Part shown: one piece after another, positions 34,015 through 41,958 of the stretch
How the letters are laid out: every line of letters begins with the position of its first letter
Position numbering within the stretch: the first letter of the stretch is position 1
NCBI RefSeq assembly: GCF_018069625.1
Contig: NZ_CP072941.1
Location: forward strand, 6,324,001 to 6,388,000
Length of the DNA: 64,000 nt
Reading direction: 5' to 3'
Source of the DNA: Streptomyces yatensis
GTDB lineage: Bacteria; Actinomycetota; Actinomycetes; Streptomycetales; Streptomycetaceae
The notes under the pieces: generated by a model
What the model was told of the DNA's origin: nothing
Databases searched by the model: none
Seen by the model: only the letters and a program-made list of their open reading frames with translations
Position numbers and translations under genes: made by a program

Positions 34015-36341
34015 CGCGAGGCCCCGGCGAAGTCGTCGTCACCGGCGTCGGCCTGGCCCTCCCGGGTGCCGACACCCCCGACGCGCTGCTGCGCCGCGCC
34101 GCCCGCCCCGTCAGCGGACCCGCCGCCGCACCGTTCGACACCGCCGCCCGGATCGGCCGCCGCGGCCACCGCTACAAGGACCGGGCCACCCGGCTGGCGC
34201 TGTGCGCCGCGCTCGACGCGCTGCGGGACGCCCGTCTGATCCCCTCCGACGGCGAGGAGGTGACGGTGCCCGGCGACACCGTCGGCGTGGTCGCCAGCTC
34301 CAACCTGGGCAACCTCGACACCGCCTGCCTCACCGCCGCCGCCATTGCCGAGCGTTCGGCCGTGGACCTCAGCCCCATGAGCCTGCCGAACGCCTCCAGC
34401 AATGTGATCGCCTCCTGGGTCGCCATCCGCCACGGACTGCGCGGCCCCAACCTGATGCTGTGCAACGGGGCGACATCCGGCCTGGACGCCGTCCACTGGG
34501 GCGCCGCGCTGGTCGCGGCGGGCCGGGTCCGGCGTGCGGTGGTGATCGGCGTGGAGACGCACAACGCCGTCGTGGAGGACCTGCTCGGCCGGTCCGCCGA
34601 TGAGCTGCTGGACGGCGCGGCCGCCCTCGTGGTCGAGGGCGCCCGGTGGGCCGAGGACCGGGGGGCGCGGGCCGCCGCCACCCTCGGCCCGTACGAACGG
34701 CGGGCCGGGCTCAGCGGCTGTGTGGCGGCCCTGCTGCCCGGCGGCGCCGCGCCCGGCGTCTGGTTCACCCCCGAGCGTTACGCCGAGGGGCCCGCCGGGG
34801 CCGATGGGTCGGCCGGGGCCGAGCCCGGGGCCGATGGGCCCGTCGGGGTCGGGGCCGAGCCCGGGGCCGATGGGTCGGCCGGGGCCGTACCGGTGCCGGA
34901 GGCCGTGCCGCGCTACGACGTCACCAGCGCGGTGGGCCGGGCCTCCGGGGCCCTCGGGGTGCTGCAGTGCGTGGCGGCCATCGGCTGGCTGGCCCGCGCC
35001 GAGGCCGGGACGGACGCCGAGACCGGCGCCGGGCCGCAAGCCGCGCGGCCGCAAGACGCGGGACCGCAAGACGCTGGGCCGCAAGCCGCCGGGCGGCAAA
35101 ACGCCGGGCGGCAAGCCGTCGGGCCGCAAGCCGTCGGGCCGGAAGCGGTAGCCGGGAGCGGTACCGCCTTCGACGCCGGTCCCGGGGCCGCGCCGGGTCA
35201 GGTGCCCGTGCCCGCGTCCCGCCAGGCGCTGATCACCAGCGGTGACGACACCGCGGACGCCGTGGCCGGACTGCTGCTGCGCCCCGCGCCCGACCGGTGC
35301 CACCCGCACCCCCCCACGTGCCCCCCTTATCTCCATGGAGTGTTCCCGATGACCGCCGCCGCCCCGCCGATGTCGACCAAAGCCCTGCTGACGGACGTCA
35401 CCACCGTCCGGCTGCGCCCGCGCTACGAGGGCTCGAACATCTGCACCTGGATCGGCTTCAAACACGTCAACTACCTCGTCGAGGAAGCCGTGCTGGTGCA
35501 CTTCGCGGACTCCGGGGCGCCGGCCCGCCGGCTGTACGAGGAGCACGGTCTCGGGCTGGACATCGTCGCCCTGGAGACCCGTATCCTGCACGCCTTCCAC
35601 ATGGACGACGTGGCCGAGGCCGAGGTGACGCCGGACACCGCCGACGACGACCGCACCCTCGGCTTCCTGGTGACCCTCCGCGTGGAGCGCGGCGGCTCGG
35701 TCCTCAAGGCCGTCGCCGCCAAGGTGCGGGTCTCGCTGCGTGCCGACAGCTATCTGCCGGAGCCCACCGAAGCCCCCGCCGAATTCGCGCCGTTCGTGGT
35801 GGACCGGCTGGGGGCGGAGGGGTCCGCCGGCGAGCTCGCGCGGATCCGGGTGTCGCTGCCGGACGGCGGCGAGGACGCCGTCCTGGCCTCGCTGACCGAG
35901 GGCCGCAACGCCTACGCCTGGAAGTGGAACATCCCCTATCCGTACTGCCACTTCACCGAGCGGCTGCAGATGTCCGGCTATCTGCGGCTGATGGAGGAGG
36001 CCAAGGACCGCTTCGTCCTGGACCGCGGCATCTCCATCAAGACCCTGCTGGACGACCGCAGGTGGATACCGGTGGTCCCCCAGTCCTCGGTGCGCGTCAT
36101 CGACGAGGCGGTGATGGAGGAGGACCTCTACACCGTCTACACGGTGGAGGAGATCTTCAAGGACCTCACCTACACCGCCGGGATGGACTGCTTCGTCGTC
36201 CGCGACGGCGCGCTCACCCTCACGGCCACCGGCCGGATCACCCATGGCTACGCGGTGATCGAGAACCGCAGCGACTGGCGGCTGGTCCCCTTCGACCAGC
36301 GGGTGCTGGACGCCCTGGCGGGAAAGCAGAGCGCCACCTGA
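34011..36341 (+). CDS. Degenerate ketosynthase (CLF-like) fused in frame to double-hotdog thioesterase-like domain
   Basis: There is no stop codon between the KS-like region (residues 1 to about 445) and a double-hotdog region (about 447-776), giving a 776-residue protein. In the KS part the catalytic Cys is replaced by Ala154 (LCNGATSGLD), the HGTGT motif is absent and the second His is Arg (SAVGRASGALG), so it is chain-length-factor-like. It contains Gly/Ala/Asp repeats and eight PQ(A/D)AG-type pentapeptides. The hotdog part resembles 4HBT thioesterases twice over: RYEGSNICTWIGFKHVNYL and the later HFTERLQMSGYLRLMEEAKD. An internal ATG at 35349 could also give a separate 330-residue hotdog protein. 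Confidence 0.8.
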   Translation: MTRGPGEVVVTGVGLALPGADTPDALLRRAARPVSGPAAAPFDTAARIGRRGHRYKDRATRLALCAALDALRDARLIPSDGEEVTVPGDTVGVVASSNLGNLDTACLTAAAIAERSAVDLSPMSLPNASSNVIASWVAIRHGLRGPNLMLCNGATSGLDAVHWGAALVAAGRVRRAVVIGVETHNAVVEDLLGRSADELLDGAAALVVEGARWAEDRGARAAATLGPYERRAGLSGCVAALLPGGAAPGVWFTPERYAEGPAGADGSAGAEPGADGPVGVGAEPGADGSAGAVPVPEAVPRYDVTSAVGRASGALGVLQCVAAIGWLARAEAGTDAETGAGPQAARPQDAGPQDAGPQAAGRQNAGRQAVGPQAVGPEAVAGSGTAFDAGPGAAPGQVPVPASRQALITSGDDTADAVAGLLLRPAPDRCHPHPPTCPPYLHGVFPMTAAAPPMSTKALLTDVTTVRLRPRYEGSNICTWIGFKHVNYLVEEAVLVHFADSGAPARRLYEEHGLGLDIVALETRILHAFHMDDVAEAEVTPDTADDDRTLGFLVTLRVERGGSVLKAVAAKVRVSLRADSYLPEPTEAPAEFAPFVVDRLGAEGSAGELARIRVSLPDGGEDAVLASLTEGRNAYAWKWNIPYPYCHFTERLQMSGYLRLMEEAKDRFVLDRGISIKTLLDDRRWIPVVPQSSVRVIDEAVMEEDLYTVYTVEEIFKDLTYTAGMDCFVVRDGALTLTATGRITHGYAVIENRSDWRLVPFDQRVLDALAGKQSAT
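35034..35153 (+). repeat. Intragenic 15-base tandem repeat (8 pentapeptides) in degenerate KS
   Basis: Eight in-frame copies of a 15-base unit encode PQAAR, PQDAG, PQDAG, PQAAG, RQNAG, RQAVG, PQAVG, PEAVA. A second, longer-unit repeat (GADGSAGAEP type) lies at about 34797-34890. Both fall in surface/linker sequence of the catalytically dead KS domain. Confidence 0.8.
35335..35351 (+). promoter_or_regulatory. Internal ribosome binding site and start for the hotdog domain
   Basis: GGAG about ten bases before ATG 35349 is a usable ribosome binding site inside the open frame that joins the KS-like and hotdog regions. It would allow independent translation of the hotdog protein in addition to the fusion. 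Confidence 0.5.
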
Positions 36342-37612
36342 TGGACGACGTACTGGTCACCGGACTCGGCGCGCTGTCCCCGCTGGGCACGGGCGTGGAC
36401 GCCTTCTGGCGGGGGATGCACGCGGCGGACACCGCGCCGGTGCGGGTCCCCGATCCGCTCGCGCGGATGGACCATCCGCTGATGTACCTGGTGCCGGAGG
36501 CCGACCTTCCGGACGGTCCCGAGGAGCAGGACGGGCTGCCGCTGGGACGCGGCTCCCAGTTCGCGCTCGCGGCGGCGCGCGAGGCGGTCGCCGACGCGGG
36601 GCTCGCCGCGCTGCCGGGGCCTGACGCCTCGGACGCCGCCTCGGAGGCCACGGACGCCTCGGGCACCACGCGCGCCGGGCTCGACCCGCGCCGGGTGGCC
36701 GTCGCCCTCAGCACCGGTATGGGCGACACGGATCTGCACGAGGGCTGGTGGACCGGCGGGGCCCCCGCGTCCGGCCGCTGGGCGCCCGCCTTTCCGCTGG
36801 CCTCGGTGGTCGGCGGGTGGTTCGGCGCACAGGGCGTCAACACCTGTGTCAGCAACGCGTGCGCCGCCAGCGGCTACGCGCTCTCGATGGCCGCCGATCT
36901 GATCCGCTCCGGCGAGGCCGACGTGGTCATCGCGGGCGGCGCCGAGGCGTACTCCCGGGTCGCCCTCGCCTGCTTCAACCGGCTGGGCGCCATCGACCCG
37001 GAGCGCTGCCGCCCGTTCGCCGCCGAGCGGCGCGGCACTCTCTTCGGCGAGGGTGCCGCCGTGCTCGTCCTGGAGTCCGCCGCGCACGCCCGCGCGCGCG
37101 GCGCGCGCACCGTCTACGGCCGTCTGGCGGGCGCAGGTTGGAGCTGCGACGCCTACCACCCGACCGCCCCCGAGCCCTCCGGCGAGCAGATCGAGCGCGC
37201 GATGCGCGTGGCGCTGCGGGAGGCGGGGGCCGGGACAGGCTCGGGGCCCGGGACGGAATCCGGTTCGGGCGGGCTGGGGTTCGTGATCCCGCACGGCACC
37301 GGCACCGCGCTCAACGACGTGGTCGAGAGCCAGGTGCTGGACGCGCTGACCCCCCGGACGCCGCTCTACAGTGTCAAGGCGCTCATCGGGCACACCGGCG
37401 GTGCGGCGGGCGCGTTCGCCGCGCTGGCCGCCACGTTGGTGCTGCACCACAAGACGCTGCCGCCGAATGTGCCGGTCGGCACGCCGGACCCGGAGTGCGC
37501 GGTGCCGCTGCCGTCCGGCTCCGCGCCCATGACAGGGGCGTACGGGCTGGTCAACGCCTACGCGTTCGGGGGCAACAACATCTCGCTCGTCTTCGGGGAG
37601 GCCGCCGCGTGA
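36341..37612 (+). CDS. Ketosynthase 3 (KS4 in order), catalytically intact
   Basis: The 423-residue condensing enzyme has Cys174 (VSNACAASGYA), His318 (IPHGTGTALND) and His351 (KALIGHTGGAAGA). Two low-complexity insertions are present: DASDAASEATDASG near residue 100 and a GTGSGPGTESGSGG stretch near 300. It starts at ATG 36341 within TGATG after the hotdog stop and overlaps the next, degenerate KS by GTGA. Pairing with that neighbour as KS/CLF is likely. Confidence 0.93.
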   Translation: MDDVLVTGLGALSPLGTGVDAFWRGMHAADTAPVRVPDPLARMDHPLMYLVPEADLPDGPEEQDGLPLGRGSQFALAAAREAVADAGLAALPGPDASDAASEATDASGTTRAGLDPRRVAVALSTGMGDTDLHEGWWTGGAPASGRWAPAFPLASVVGGWFGAQGVNTCVSNACAASGYALSMAADLIRSGEADVVIAGGAEAYSRVALACFNRLGAIDPERCRPFAAERRGTLFGEGAAVLVLESAAHARARGARTVYGRLAGAGWSCDAYHPTAPEPSGEQIERAMRVALREAGAGTGSGPGTESGSGGLGFVIPHGTGTALNDVVESQVLDALTPRTPLYSVKALIGHTGGAAGAFAALAATLVLHHKTLPPNVPVGTPDPECAVPLPSGSAPMTGAYGLVNAYAFGGNNISLVFGEAAA

Positions 37613-38727
37613 GCGACGCACATGCGGCCGCCGGGCCGCGGATGGCGACGAACGCCGCGCCTTTGCGCCGCGTGGGCGGAGGAGCGAACGAGGAGGCCGC
37701 GCGCGGCGAACCGGCCGTCGGCCTGGTGGTGACGGGCATCGGCACCGTGGGCGCGGACGGCTTCGACTTCCGTACGGCGCTCGGCCGGCACGGCTACAAG
37801 TACCTGCCCACCGCCTCCCAGTACTTCCTCGCCGCGGCCAAGCGCGCGCTGGCACAGGCGGGCCCGGACGCCCTGGACGCGGTGGGGCCCGAGGAGCGGG
37901 GCGCCGCGGTGGGCACCAACAGCGCGGCCGTCGCCCTGCACCACACGATGGACCGTACGGTCACCGCCACCGGGGCCGGAAACCTGTCCCCGGTCACCGC
38001 GCCCTACTTCTCCATCAACCTCTTCGGCAGCCGGCTGGCCACCGAACACGACCTCAAGGGCTTCAACCTCACCTTCACCAGCCCCCGTGTCGCGGGCCTC
38101 GAAGCGCTGCAGAACGGCCGGCGCGCCCTCGTCACCGGCCGGGCCCGGTGGCTGCTGGCCGGGGCCACCGAGGAGGCGCTGCCCGAGGGCGAACCGGGGG
38201 CGGAGACCTCGGAGGCCGGAGCCGTCGCGCTGGTGCTGGAACCCGAGGCGGCCGCCCGGAGCCGGGGAGCGGCGGCGCTGGGCCGGGTGGACGTCCGCTC
38301 GTTCTTCCTGCCGCCGCGGTCGGCCGCCTCCGCCGAGGGGGTCGAGCGGGCCGCGGCGCTGCTGCGGGACGCGCTGGACGCCCTCGGCCACCGGCCGGAC
38401 CAGCCCCTGGCCGTCACCGCCGTCCTGGACGGCTCCCCGGTCGGCGAGGCGGTGGCGGCAGCGCTGGAGGAGAAGGTGCTCGACGAGCGGGCGCCGGGCG
38501 GGCGGACGGCCGCCGGGAAGCCCGAGCGGGTCCTGGCCGGCGCGGGCGCCCTGGAGCCGGTGGCGCGCGTGGCCGCCGCCCTCGGCGCACCGGCGGGCCA
38601 TGTCCACGCCGTCGTCACCGCGGCGGCCGAGGGGAACGCCGCGGTCTGCCTGGTCATCCCGGGCGGCGTCACCCCGGGCAGCACCGCCGGAGCGGAAGCC
38701 GGCGGCGCGGAAGCGAGCAGCCGATGA
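37609..38727 (+). CDS. Degenerate ketosynthase / chain length factor-like (KS5)
   Basis: The 372-residue KS-fold protein starts at GTG 37609. The nucleophile position is Arg160 (FTSPRVAGLEAL) instead of Cys, and no HGTGT or GH motifs are present, so it cannot condense by itself. The N-terminal VVTGIGTVGADGFD and the middle HGYKYLPTASQYFLAAAKRAL are recognisable KS-fold elements. Its position directly after the active KS at 36341, with translational coupling, points to a heterodimeric CLF role controlling chain length. Confidence 0.82.
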   Translation: MSDAHAAAGPRMATNAAPLRRVGGGANEEAARGEPAVGLVVTGIGTVGADGFDFRTALGRHGYKYLPTASQYFLAAAKRALAQAGPDALDAVGPEERGAAVGTNSAAVALHHTMDRTVTATGAGNLSPVTAPYFSINLFGSRLATEHDLKGFNLTFTSPRVAGLEALQNGRRALVTGRARWLLAGATEEALPEGEPGAETSEAGAVALVLEPEAAARSRGAAALGRVDVRSFFLPPRSAASAEGVERAAALLRDALDALGHRPDQPLAVTAVLDGSPVGEAVAAALEEKVLDERAPGGRTAAGKPERVLAGAGALEPVARVAAALGAPAGHVHAVVTAAAEGNAAVCLVIPGGVTPGSTAGAEAGGAEASSR

Positions 38728-38752
38728 GCGGACGACGGAGGGCGAGCGGCCG

Positions 38753-39544
38753 ATGATCACCCGACTCGAAGGTTCCTGGTGCCTGGTCCTGGGCGCCTCC
38801 AGCGGAATGGGCCTGGCCATCGCCCATGAACTGGCCCGTGAGGGCGTCCACATCCTGGGCGTCCACTTCGACACCACCGACGGCCAGGAGAAGGCCGCCG
38901 TCGCCCGCGAGGAGATGCGCGGCCACGGCGTCGAGGCCCACTTCTTCAACGCCAACGCGGCCTCCGCCCGCACCCGCGAGGAGCTGCTGCCCCGGTTCGA
39001 GGAGCTGACCGGCGGCACGGGCATCCGGATCGTGGTGCACTCCCTGGCCTTCGGCACCCTGCTGCCGTACGTCGGCGCGGAGGGCGAGGACAGCCTGACC
39101 TCCCGCCAGATGAACATGACGCTCGACGTGATGGCGCACTCCCTCGTCTACTGGACCCAGGACCTGTTCACCGCGGGGCTGCTGCGCGAGGGCGCCAAGG
39201 TGTACGCGATGACCAGCGCCGGGGGCACCCGGGTGATGCCCCACTACGGCGCCGTCTCCGCGGCCAAGGCCGCCCTGGAGTCCCACGTACGCCAGCTCGC
39301 GCTGGAGCTCGCCCCCTCCGGTATCGCCGTCAACGCGCTGCGCGCCGGGGTGACCCCGACCCCGTCCATGGAGCGCATCCCCGGCAGCGACCGGCTCGCC
39401 GTCCACGCGCGGGACCTCAATCCGCACCGGCGGCTGACCCGCCCCGAGGACGTCGCCGAAGCCGTCTCGCTGCTCTCGCGCACCGACTCCTCCTGGATCA
39501 CCGGCAATGTGATCGGCGTGGACGGGGGTGAGCTGCTGACATGA
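38753..39544 (+). CDS. Enoyl-ACP reductase-like SDR (FabI/FabL type)
   Basis: The 263-residue short-chain dehydrogenase has the Rossmann start LGASSGMGLAIAHELAREG and the FabI-like VVHSLAFG segment. The catalytic Tyr165 and Lys172 are spaced by six residues (YGAVSAAK). The Tyr-x6-Lys spacing is the hallmark of FabI/FabL enoyl reductases, whereas ketoreductases have Tyr-x3-Lys. The C-terminus VIGVDGGELLT is normal for SDRs. It implies that some double bonds made by the PKS are reduced. GGAGGG lies upstream of ATG 38753. It overlaps the first DsrE-like gene (ATGA). Confidence 0.82.
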   Translation: MITRLEGSWCLVLGASSGMGLAIAHELAREGVHILGVHFDTTDGQEKAAVAREEMRGHGVEAHFFNANAASARTREELLPRFEELTGGTGIRIVVHSLAFGTLLPYVGAEGEDSLTSRQMNMTLDVMAHSLVYWTQDLFTAGLLREGAKVYAMTSAGGTRVMPHYGAVSAAKAALESHVRQLALELAPSGIAVNALRAGVTPTPSMERIPGSDRLAVHARDLNPHRRLTRPEDVAEAVSLLSRTDSSWITGNVIGVDGGELLT

Positions 39545-39867
39545 CGGCCCATCTGCTGATCGAGAGCGGCGGGCCGCAGGCCGGACCCGCTTGCGAGCGT
39601 TTCCTCGGCGACGCCGCGCGGCTGGCCAGGGACGGCCACCAGGTGGTGCTGTTCCTCGTCGAGAACGGCGTGACCGCCGCCGTCCCCGGCACCGCGCCGG
39701 GCATCGAGACGTTCCTCGGCGACGGCGGCGAGCTGTGGGTGGACTCCTTCTCCGCCGCCCAGCGCGCCCTGCCCGCCGCCGATCTGACGCCCCGGGCGCG
39801 GCTGGTGGAGATGGACGACGTGGCCGCCAAGCTGCTGGAACCGCGGGTCAGGGCGGTGTGGCACTGA
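39541..39867 (+). CDS. DsrE/TusC-like small protein 1
   Basis: The 108-residue protein has the DsrE-superfamily look: a beta-strand start (HLLIESGG), helix LGDAARLARDGHQVVLFLVENGV, then GGELWVDSFSAAQRALPAADL and a C-terminal MDDVAAKLLEPRV. The only Cys (Cys18) is not at the usual catalytic position, as in TusC/DsrF subunits. It is the first of three adjacent DsrE-like genes with overlapping or near-touching ends, like tusDCB/dsrEFH cassettes that relay persulfide sulfur. Family assignment is by eye. Confidence 0.65.
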   Translation: MTAHLLIESGGPQAGPACERFLGDAARLARDGHQVVLFLVENGVTAAVPGTAPGIETFLGDGGELWVDSFSAAQRALPAADLTPRARLVEMDDVAAKLLEPRVRAVWH

Positions 39868-40274
39868 TGCCCAGGCCCGTTCCCCGTACCGATGTGCTGC
39901 TCAACCTCTTCGGCGCGCCTCACCAGAGCGACCTGGTCACCTCGGCGCTGCGGCTGGCGTCCGCGCTGCTCGCCCGGGGGGCCAGGGTGCAGATCTGGAC
40001 CTGCGGCGACGCCACCCGGCTGACCGGCGCGGCCCTCGGCGACACCAAACCGCGCGACTACACCGACCTGGGGCGCGAGCATCCGTCCACCGCCCGCGTC
40101 GTCCGCGAGCTGATCGAGGATCACCCCGACCGGCTGTACTGGTACGTGTGCCGCTTCTGCGCCGAGGAGCGGGGCGCCGCGGACCAGATTCCGCAGGTGC
40201 GCACGCGGGCCCCCTTCGTCTTCGCCGAGCATGTGAACGCGGCGGACAAGAGCCTGCTCATGGGGGTGTGCTGA
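39867..40274 (+). CDS. DsrE/TusD-like protein 2 with CxxC
   Basis: The 135-residue protein has a DsrE-like fold (LLNLFGAPHQSD, LASALLARGARVQIWTCGD). Cys95 and Cys98 form a CxxC motif in YVCRFCAEERG, about where TusD/DsrE proteins carry their sulfur-accepting Cys; Cys46 and the C-terminal Cys135 are additional. It is the best candidate for the catalytic sulfur carrier of the trio. It begins at ATG 39867 inside TGATG after the first DsrE-like gene. An alternative is a structural or redox role unrelated to sulfur transfer. Confidence 0.65.
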   Translation: MPRPVPRTDVLLNLFGAPHQSDLVTSALRLASALLARGARVQIWTCGDATRLTGAALGDTKPRDYTDLGREHPSTARVVRELIEDHPDRLYWYVCRFCAEERGAADQIPQVRTRAPFVFAEHVNAADKSLLMGVC

Positions 40275-40277
40275 GCC

Positions 40278-40673
40278 ATGGGCGACCAGGCGCGCTGGCT
40301 GCTGATCGTGGAGAAGGCGTACCGGGGCTCGATCGAGACCCAGTACGCCGACGTGCTGTACTGCGTGCCCGATCTGCACCGGCAGAGCGGCGGCTGCGAT
40401 GTGGCGCTGCGCGGCCCCGCCGTCGGCTACGCCCTCGACACGGGCCCGCGGCCCACGCTGCGCCTGGGCAACCGCACCCTGGACACCCTGCCCCACCCCC
40501 CGGCCTCCGTGGCGAAGCTGCTGGCCGCCGGGGTGACCGTGCTGGTCGAGCAGGACGGTCTGGCCGCGCTCGGCCGCACGGCCGCCGAGCGGCTGCTGCC
40601 CGGCGTACGCGTCATCGAGGGCGACGACCTCGCGGCCCGCTGGCCCTCCTACGAACAGGTGTGGTTCCTGTGA
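40278..40673 (+). CDS. DsrE/TusB-like protein 3
   Basis: The 131-residue protein has predicted alternating strands and helices: WLLIVEKAYRGSIETQYADV, CDVALRGPAVGYAL, SVAKLLAAGVTVLVEQDGLAAL and VIEGDDLAARWPSYEQVWFL. The C-terminal DDLA...YEQVWFL end resembles DsrH/TusB or DsrE-like tails. Cys29 and Cys40 are present. It lies three bases after the CxxC-bearing DsrE-like gene, and together the three could form a TusBCD-type hexamer. Function is inferred from fold and context only. Confidence 0.55.
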   Translation: MGDQARWLLIVEKAYRGSIETQYADVLYCVPDLHRQSGGCDVALRGPAVGYALDTGPRPTLRLGNRTLDTLPHPPASVAKLLAAGVTVLVEQDGLAALGRTAAERLLPGVRVIEGDDLAARWPSYEQVWFL

Positions 40674-40723
40674 CCCGCCCCTCCCACGGCCCCCGGGCCG
40701 CTACCGAAGGAGTACCCGAACCC

Positions 40724-41920
40724 ATGGTCAACGCCCCCGGCGGGGCAGTCCCGGTCATCTCGGCCTGGACCGCCGTATCGCCCCTGGGACTGCGCGGGGC
40801 CGACTTCACCGCGGCCCTGCGGTCCGGCCGGGCGGCCGGCCGTCCGCTGGACCCCGAGGAGTGGTCGGTGCCGTTCCGCGAGGCGAGCCTCGTGCCCGAC
40901 TTCCACATCCGGCAGATCCTCGGCCGCAAGGGCACCCGCTCGATGGACCGGGCCACCGGACTGGCCGTCACCGCGATCCGCCACCTGCTGACCGGGGAGC
41001 GGGAGCACGACGAGGCCGAGCGGCTGCCGGGGGTGGGCGAGGACACCGGACTGGCGCTCGGCACCAGCACCGGCTCCGCGCAGAGCATCATGGACTTCAC
41101 CCGGGACTCGCTGGTGGGGGAGAAGCCCTTCTACGTGGACCCGGCCCGGTTCCCCAACACCGTGATGAACTGCGCGGCCGGCCAGTCCGCCATCTGGCAC
41201 GGGCTCAGGGGCCCCAACACCACCATCGCGGGCGGCCGCGCCACCGGACTGCTCGCCCTCCGGTACGCGCTGCGGCTGCAGCGCGCCGGACGGGCCAAGG
41301 CCGTGCTGTGCGGGGCGGTCGAGGAGTTCTCCTCCGCCCGCGCCTGGCTGGAGTGGCACGCCCGCACGGATGAGGAGAGCGCCGACAGCGCCGCCGTGCT
41401 CGGCGAGGGCGCGGCCGTGTGGCTGCTGGAGCCCGACGCCGCGGCGCGCGAACACGGCCGTAAGCCGCTCGCCGAGGTCCTGGGCCTGGAGTTCGGCTGC
41501 GCGGCGGACGCGAAGCGGGCCCGTACGGTGCTCGCCGAGGCGCTCGGCCGGCTGCTGGACCGCACCGGCGTGACCCCCGGCGAGCTGAGCGCCGTCGCCG
41601 ACTCCGGCGCCCCCGGCGCCGAGGGGGAGGCCGAGCGCGGCGCCCTCGCCGACGCCCTCGGGGGTGCGGAGCCGCCGCGAATCACGGCAGCCGACACCGT
41701 CGGGGACACCTGCGCCGCCGCGGCGGCCTTCCAGATCGCCGCCGTGCTGGCGATGGCCGAGCACGGTCGACCGTCGACGGGGGGCACCTCCCAGCGGCAG
41801 CTGGGGGACAGTGAAGCGTCCCGGAGGCGAACCGAGCCTCTGAAAAATGGCGACCTCGCCCTGGTCACCACCGTGGACCGGGACGGCGTGGTCGGTGCGG
41901 CCCTGCTGCGGATCCGGTGA
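40724..41920 (+). CDS. Degenerate ketosynthase / chain length factor-like (KS6)
   Basis: The 398-residue KS-fold protein has Arg172 (AGGRATGLLAL) at the Cys position and lacks the HGTGT and GH motifs, so it is non-catalytic. The N-terminus ISAWTAVSPLGLRG and PNTVMNCAAGQSAIWHGLRG are CLF-like. ATG 40724 with GAAGGAG is preferred over GTG 40670, which overlaps the previous stop. Near the C-terminus, about 27 residues (RPSTGGTSQRQLGDSEAS and onward) are encoded by an inserted Streptomyces palindromic repeat at about 41779-41808. A partner role for KS1, the active KS without an adjacent CLF, is plausible. Confidence 0.82.
   Translation: MVNAPGGAVPVISAWTAVSPLGLRGADFTAALRSGRAAGRPLDPEEWSVPFREASLVPDFHIRQILGRKGTRSMDRATGLAVTAIRHLLTGEREHDEAERLPGVGEDTGLALGTSTGSAQSIMDFTRDSLVGEKPFYVDPARFPNTVMNCAAGQSAIWHGLRGPNTTIAGGRATGLLALRYALRLQRAGRAKAVLCGAVEEFSSARAWLEWHARTDEESADSAAVLGEGAAVWLLEPDAAAREHGRKPLAEVLGLEFGCAADAKRARTVLAEALGRLLDRTGVTPGELSAVADSGAPGAEGEAERGALADALGGAEPPRITAADTVGDTCAAAAAFQIAAVLAMAEHGRPSTGGTSQRQLGDSEASRRRTEPLKNGDLALVTTVDRDGVVGAALLRIR
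41777..41810. repeat. Streptomyces interspersed palindromic element within KS6
   Basis: The sequence GGGGGCACCTCCCAGCGGCA followed by GCTGGGGGA contains the palindrome CCCAGC-GGCA-GCTGGG. Nearly the same sequence is scattered through many Streptomyces genomes, usually between genes. Here it is in frame in the KS6 coding sequence, next to GGTCGACCGTCGAC. Confidence 0.6.
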
Positions 41921-41958
41921 CGGGCCGGCCGCCCCCTGAGCTGAAGGAGCTGGTTGAG

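Noticed and set aside
33300..36245. Very long minus-strand open frame (about 980 codons) opposite the KS genes
   Set aside because: Shadow frame of GC-rich coding DNA: the plus strand encodes recognisable KS and hotdog domains with coupled starts, and the minus translation has no domain or sensible composition.
38723..38755. Tiny 10-codon frame between KS5 and the enoyl reductase
   Set aside because: It looks like a duplicated junction sequence (GCGAGC-GCCGATGA twice) rather than a gene.
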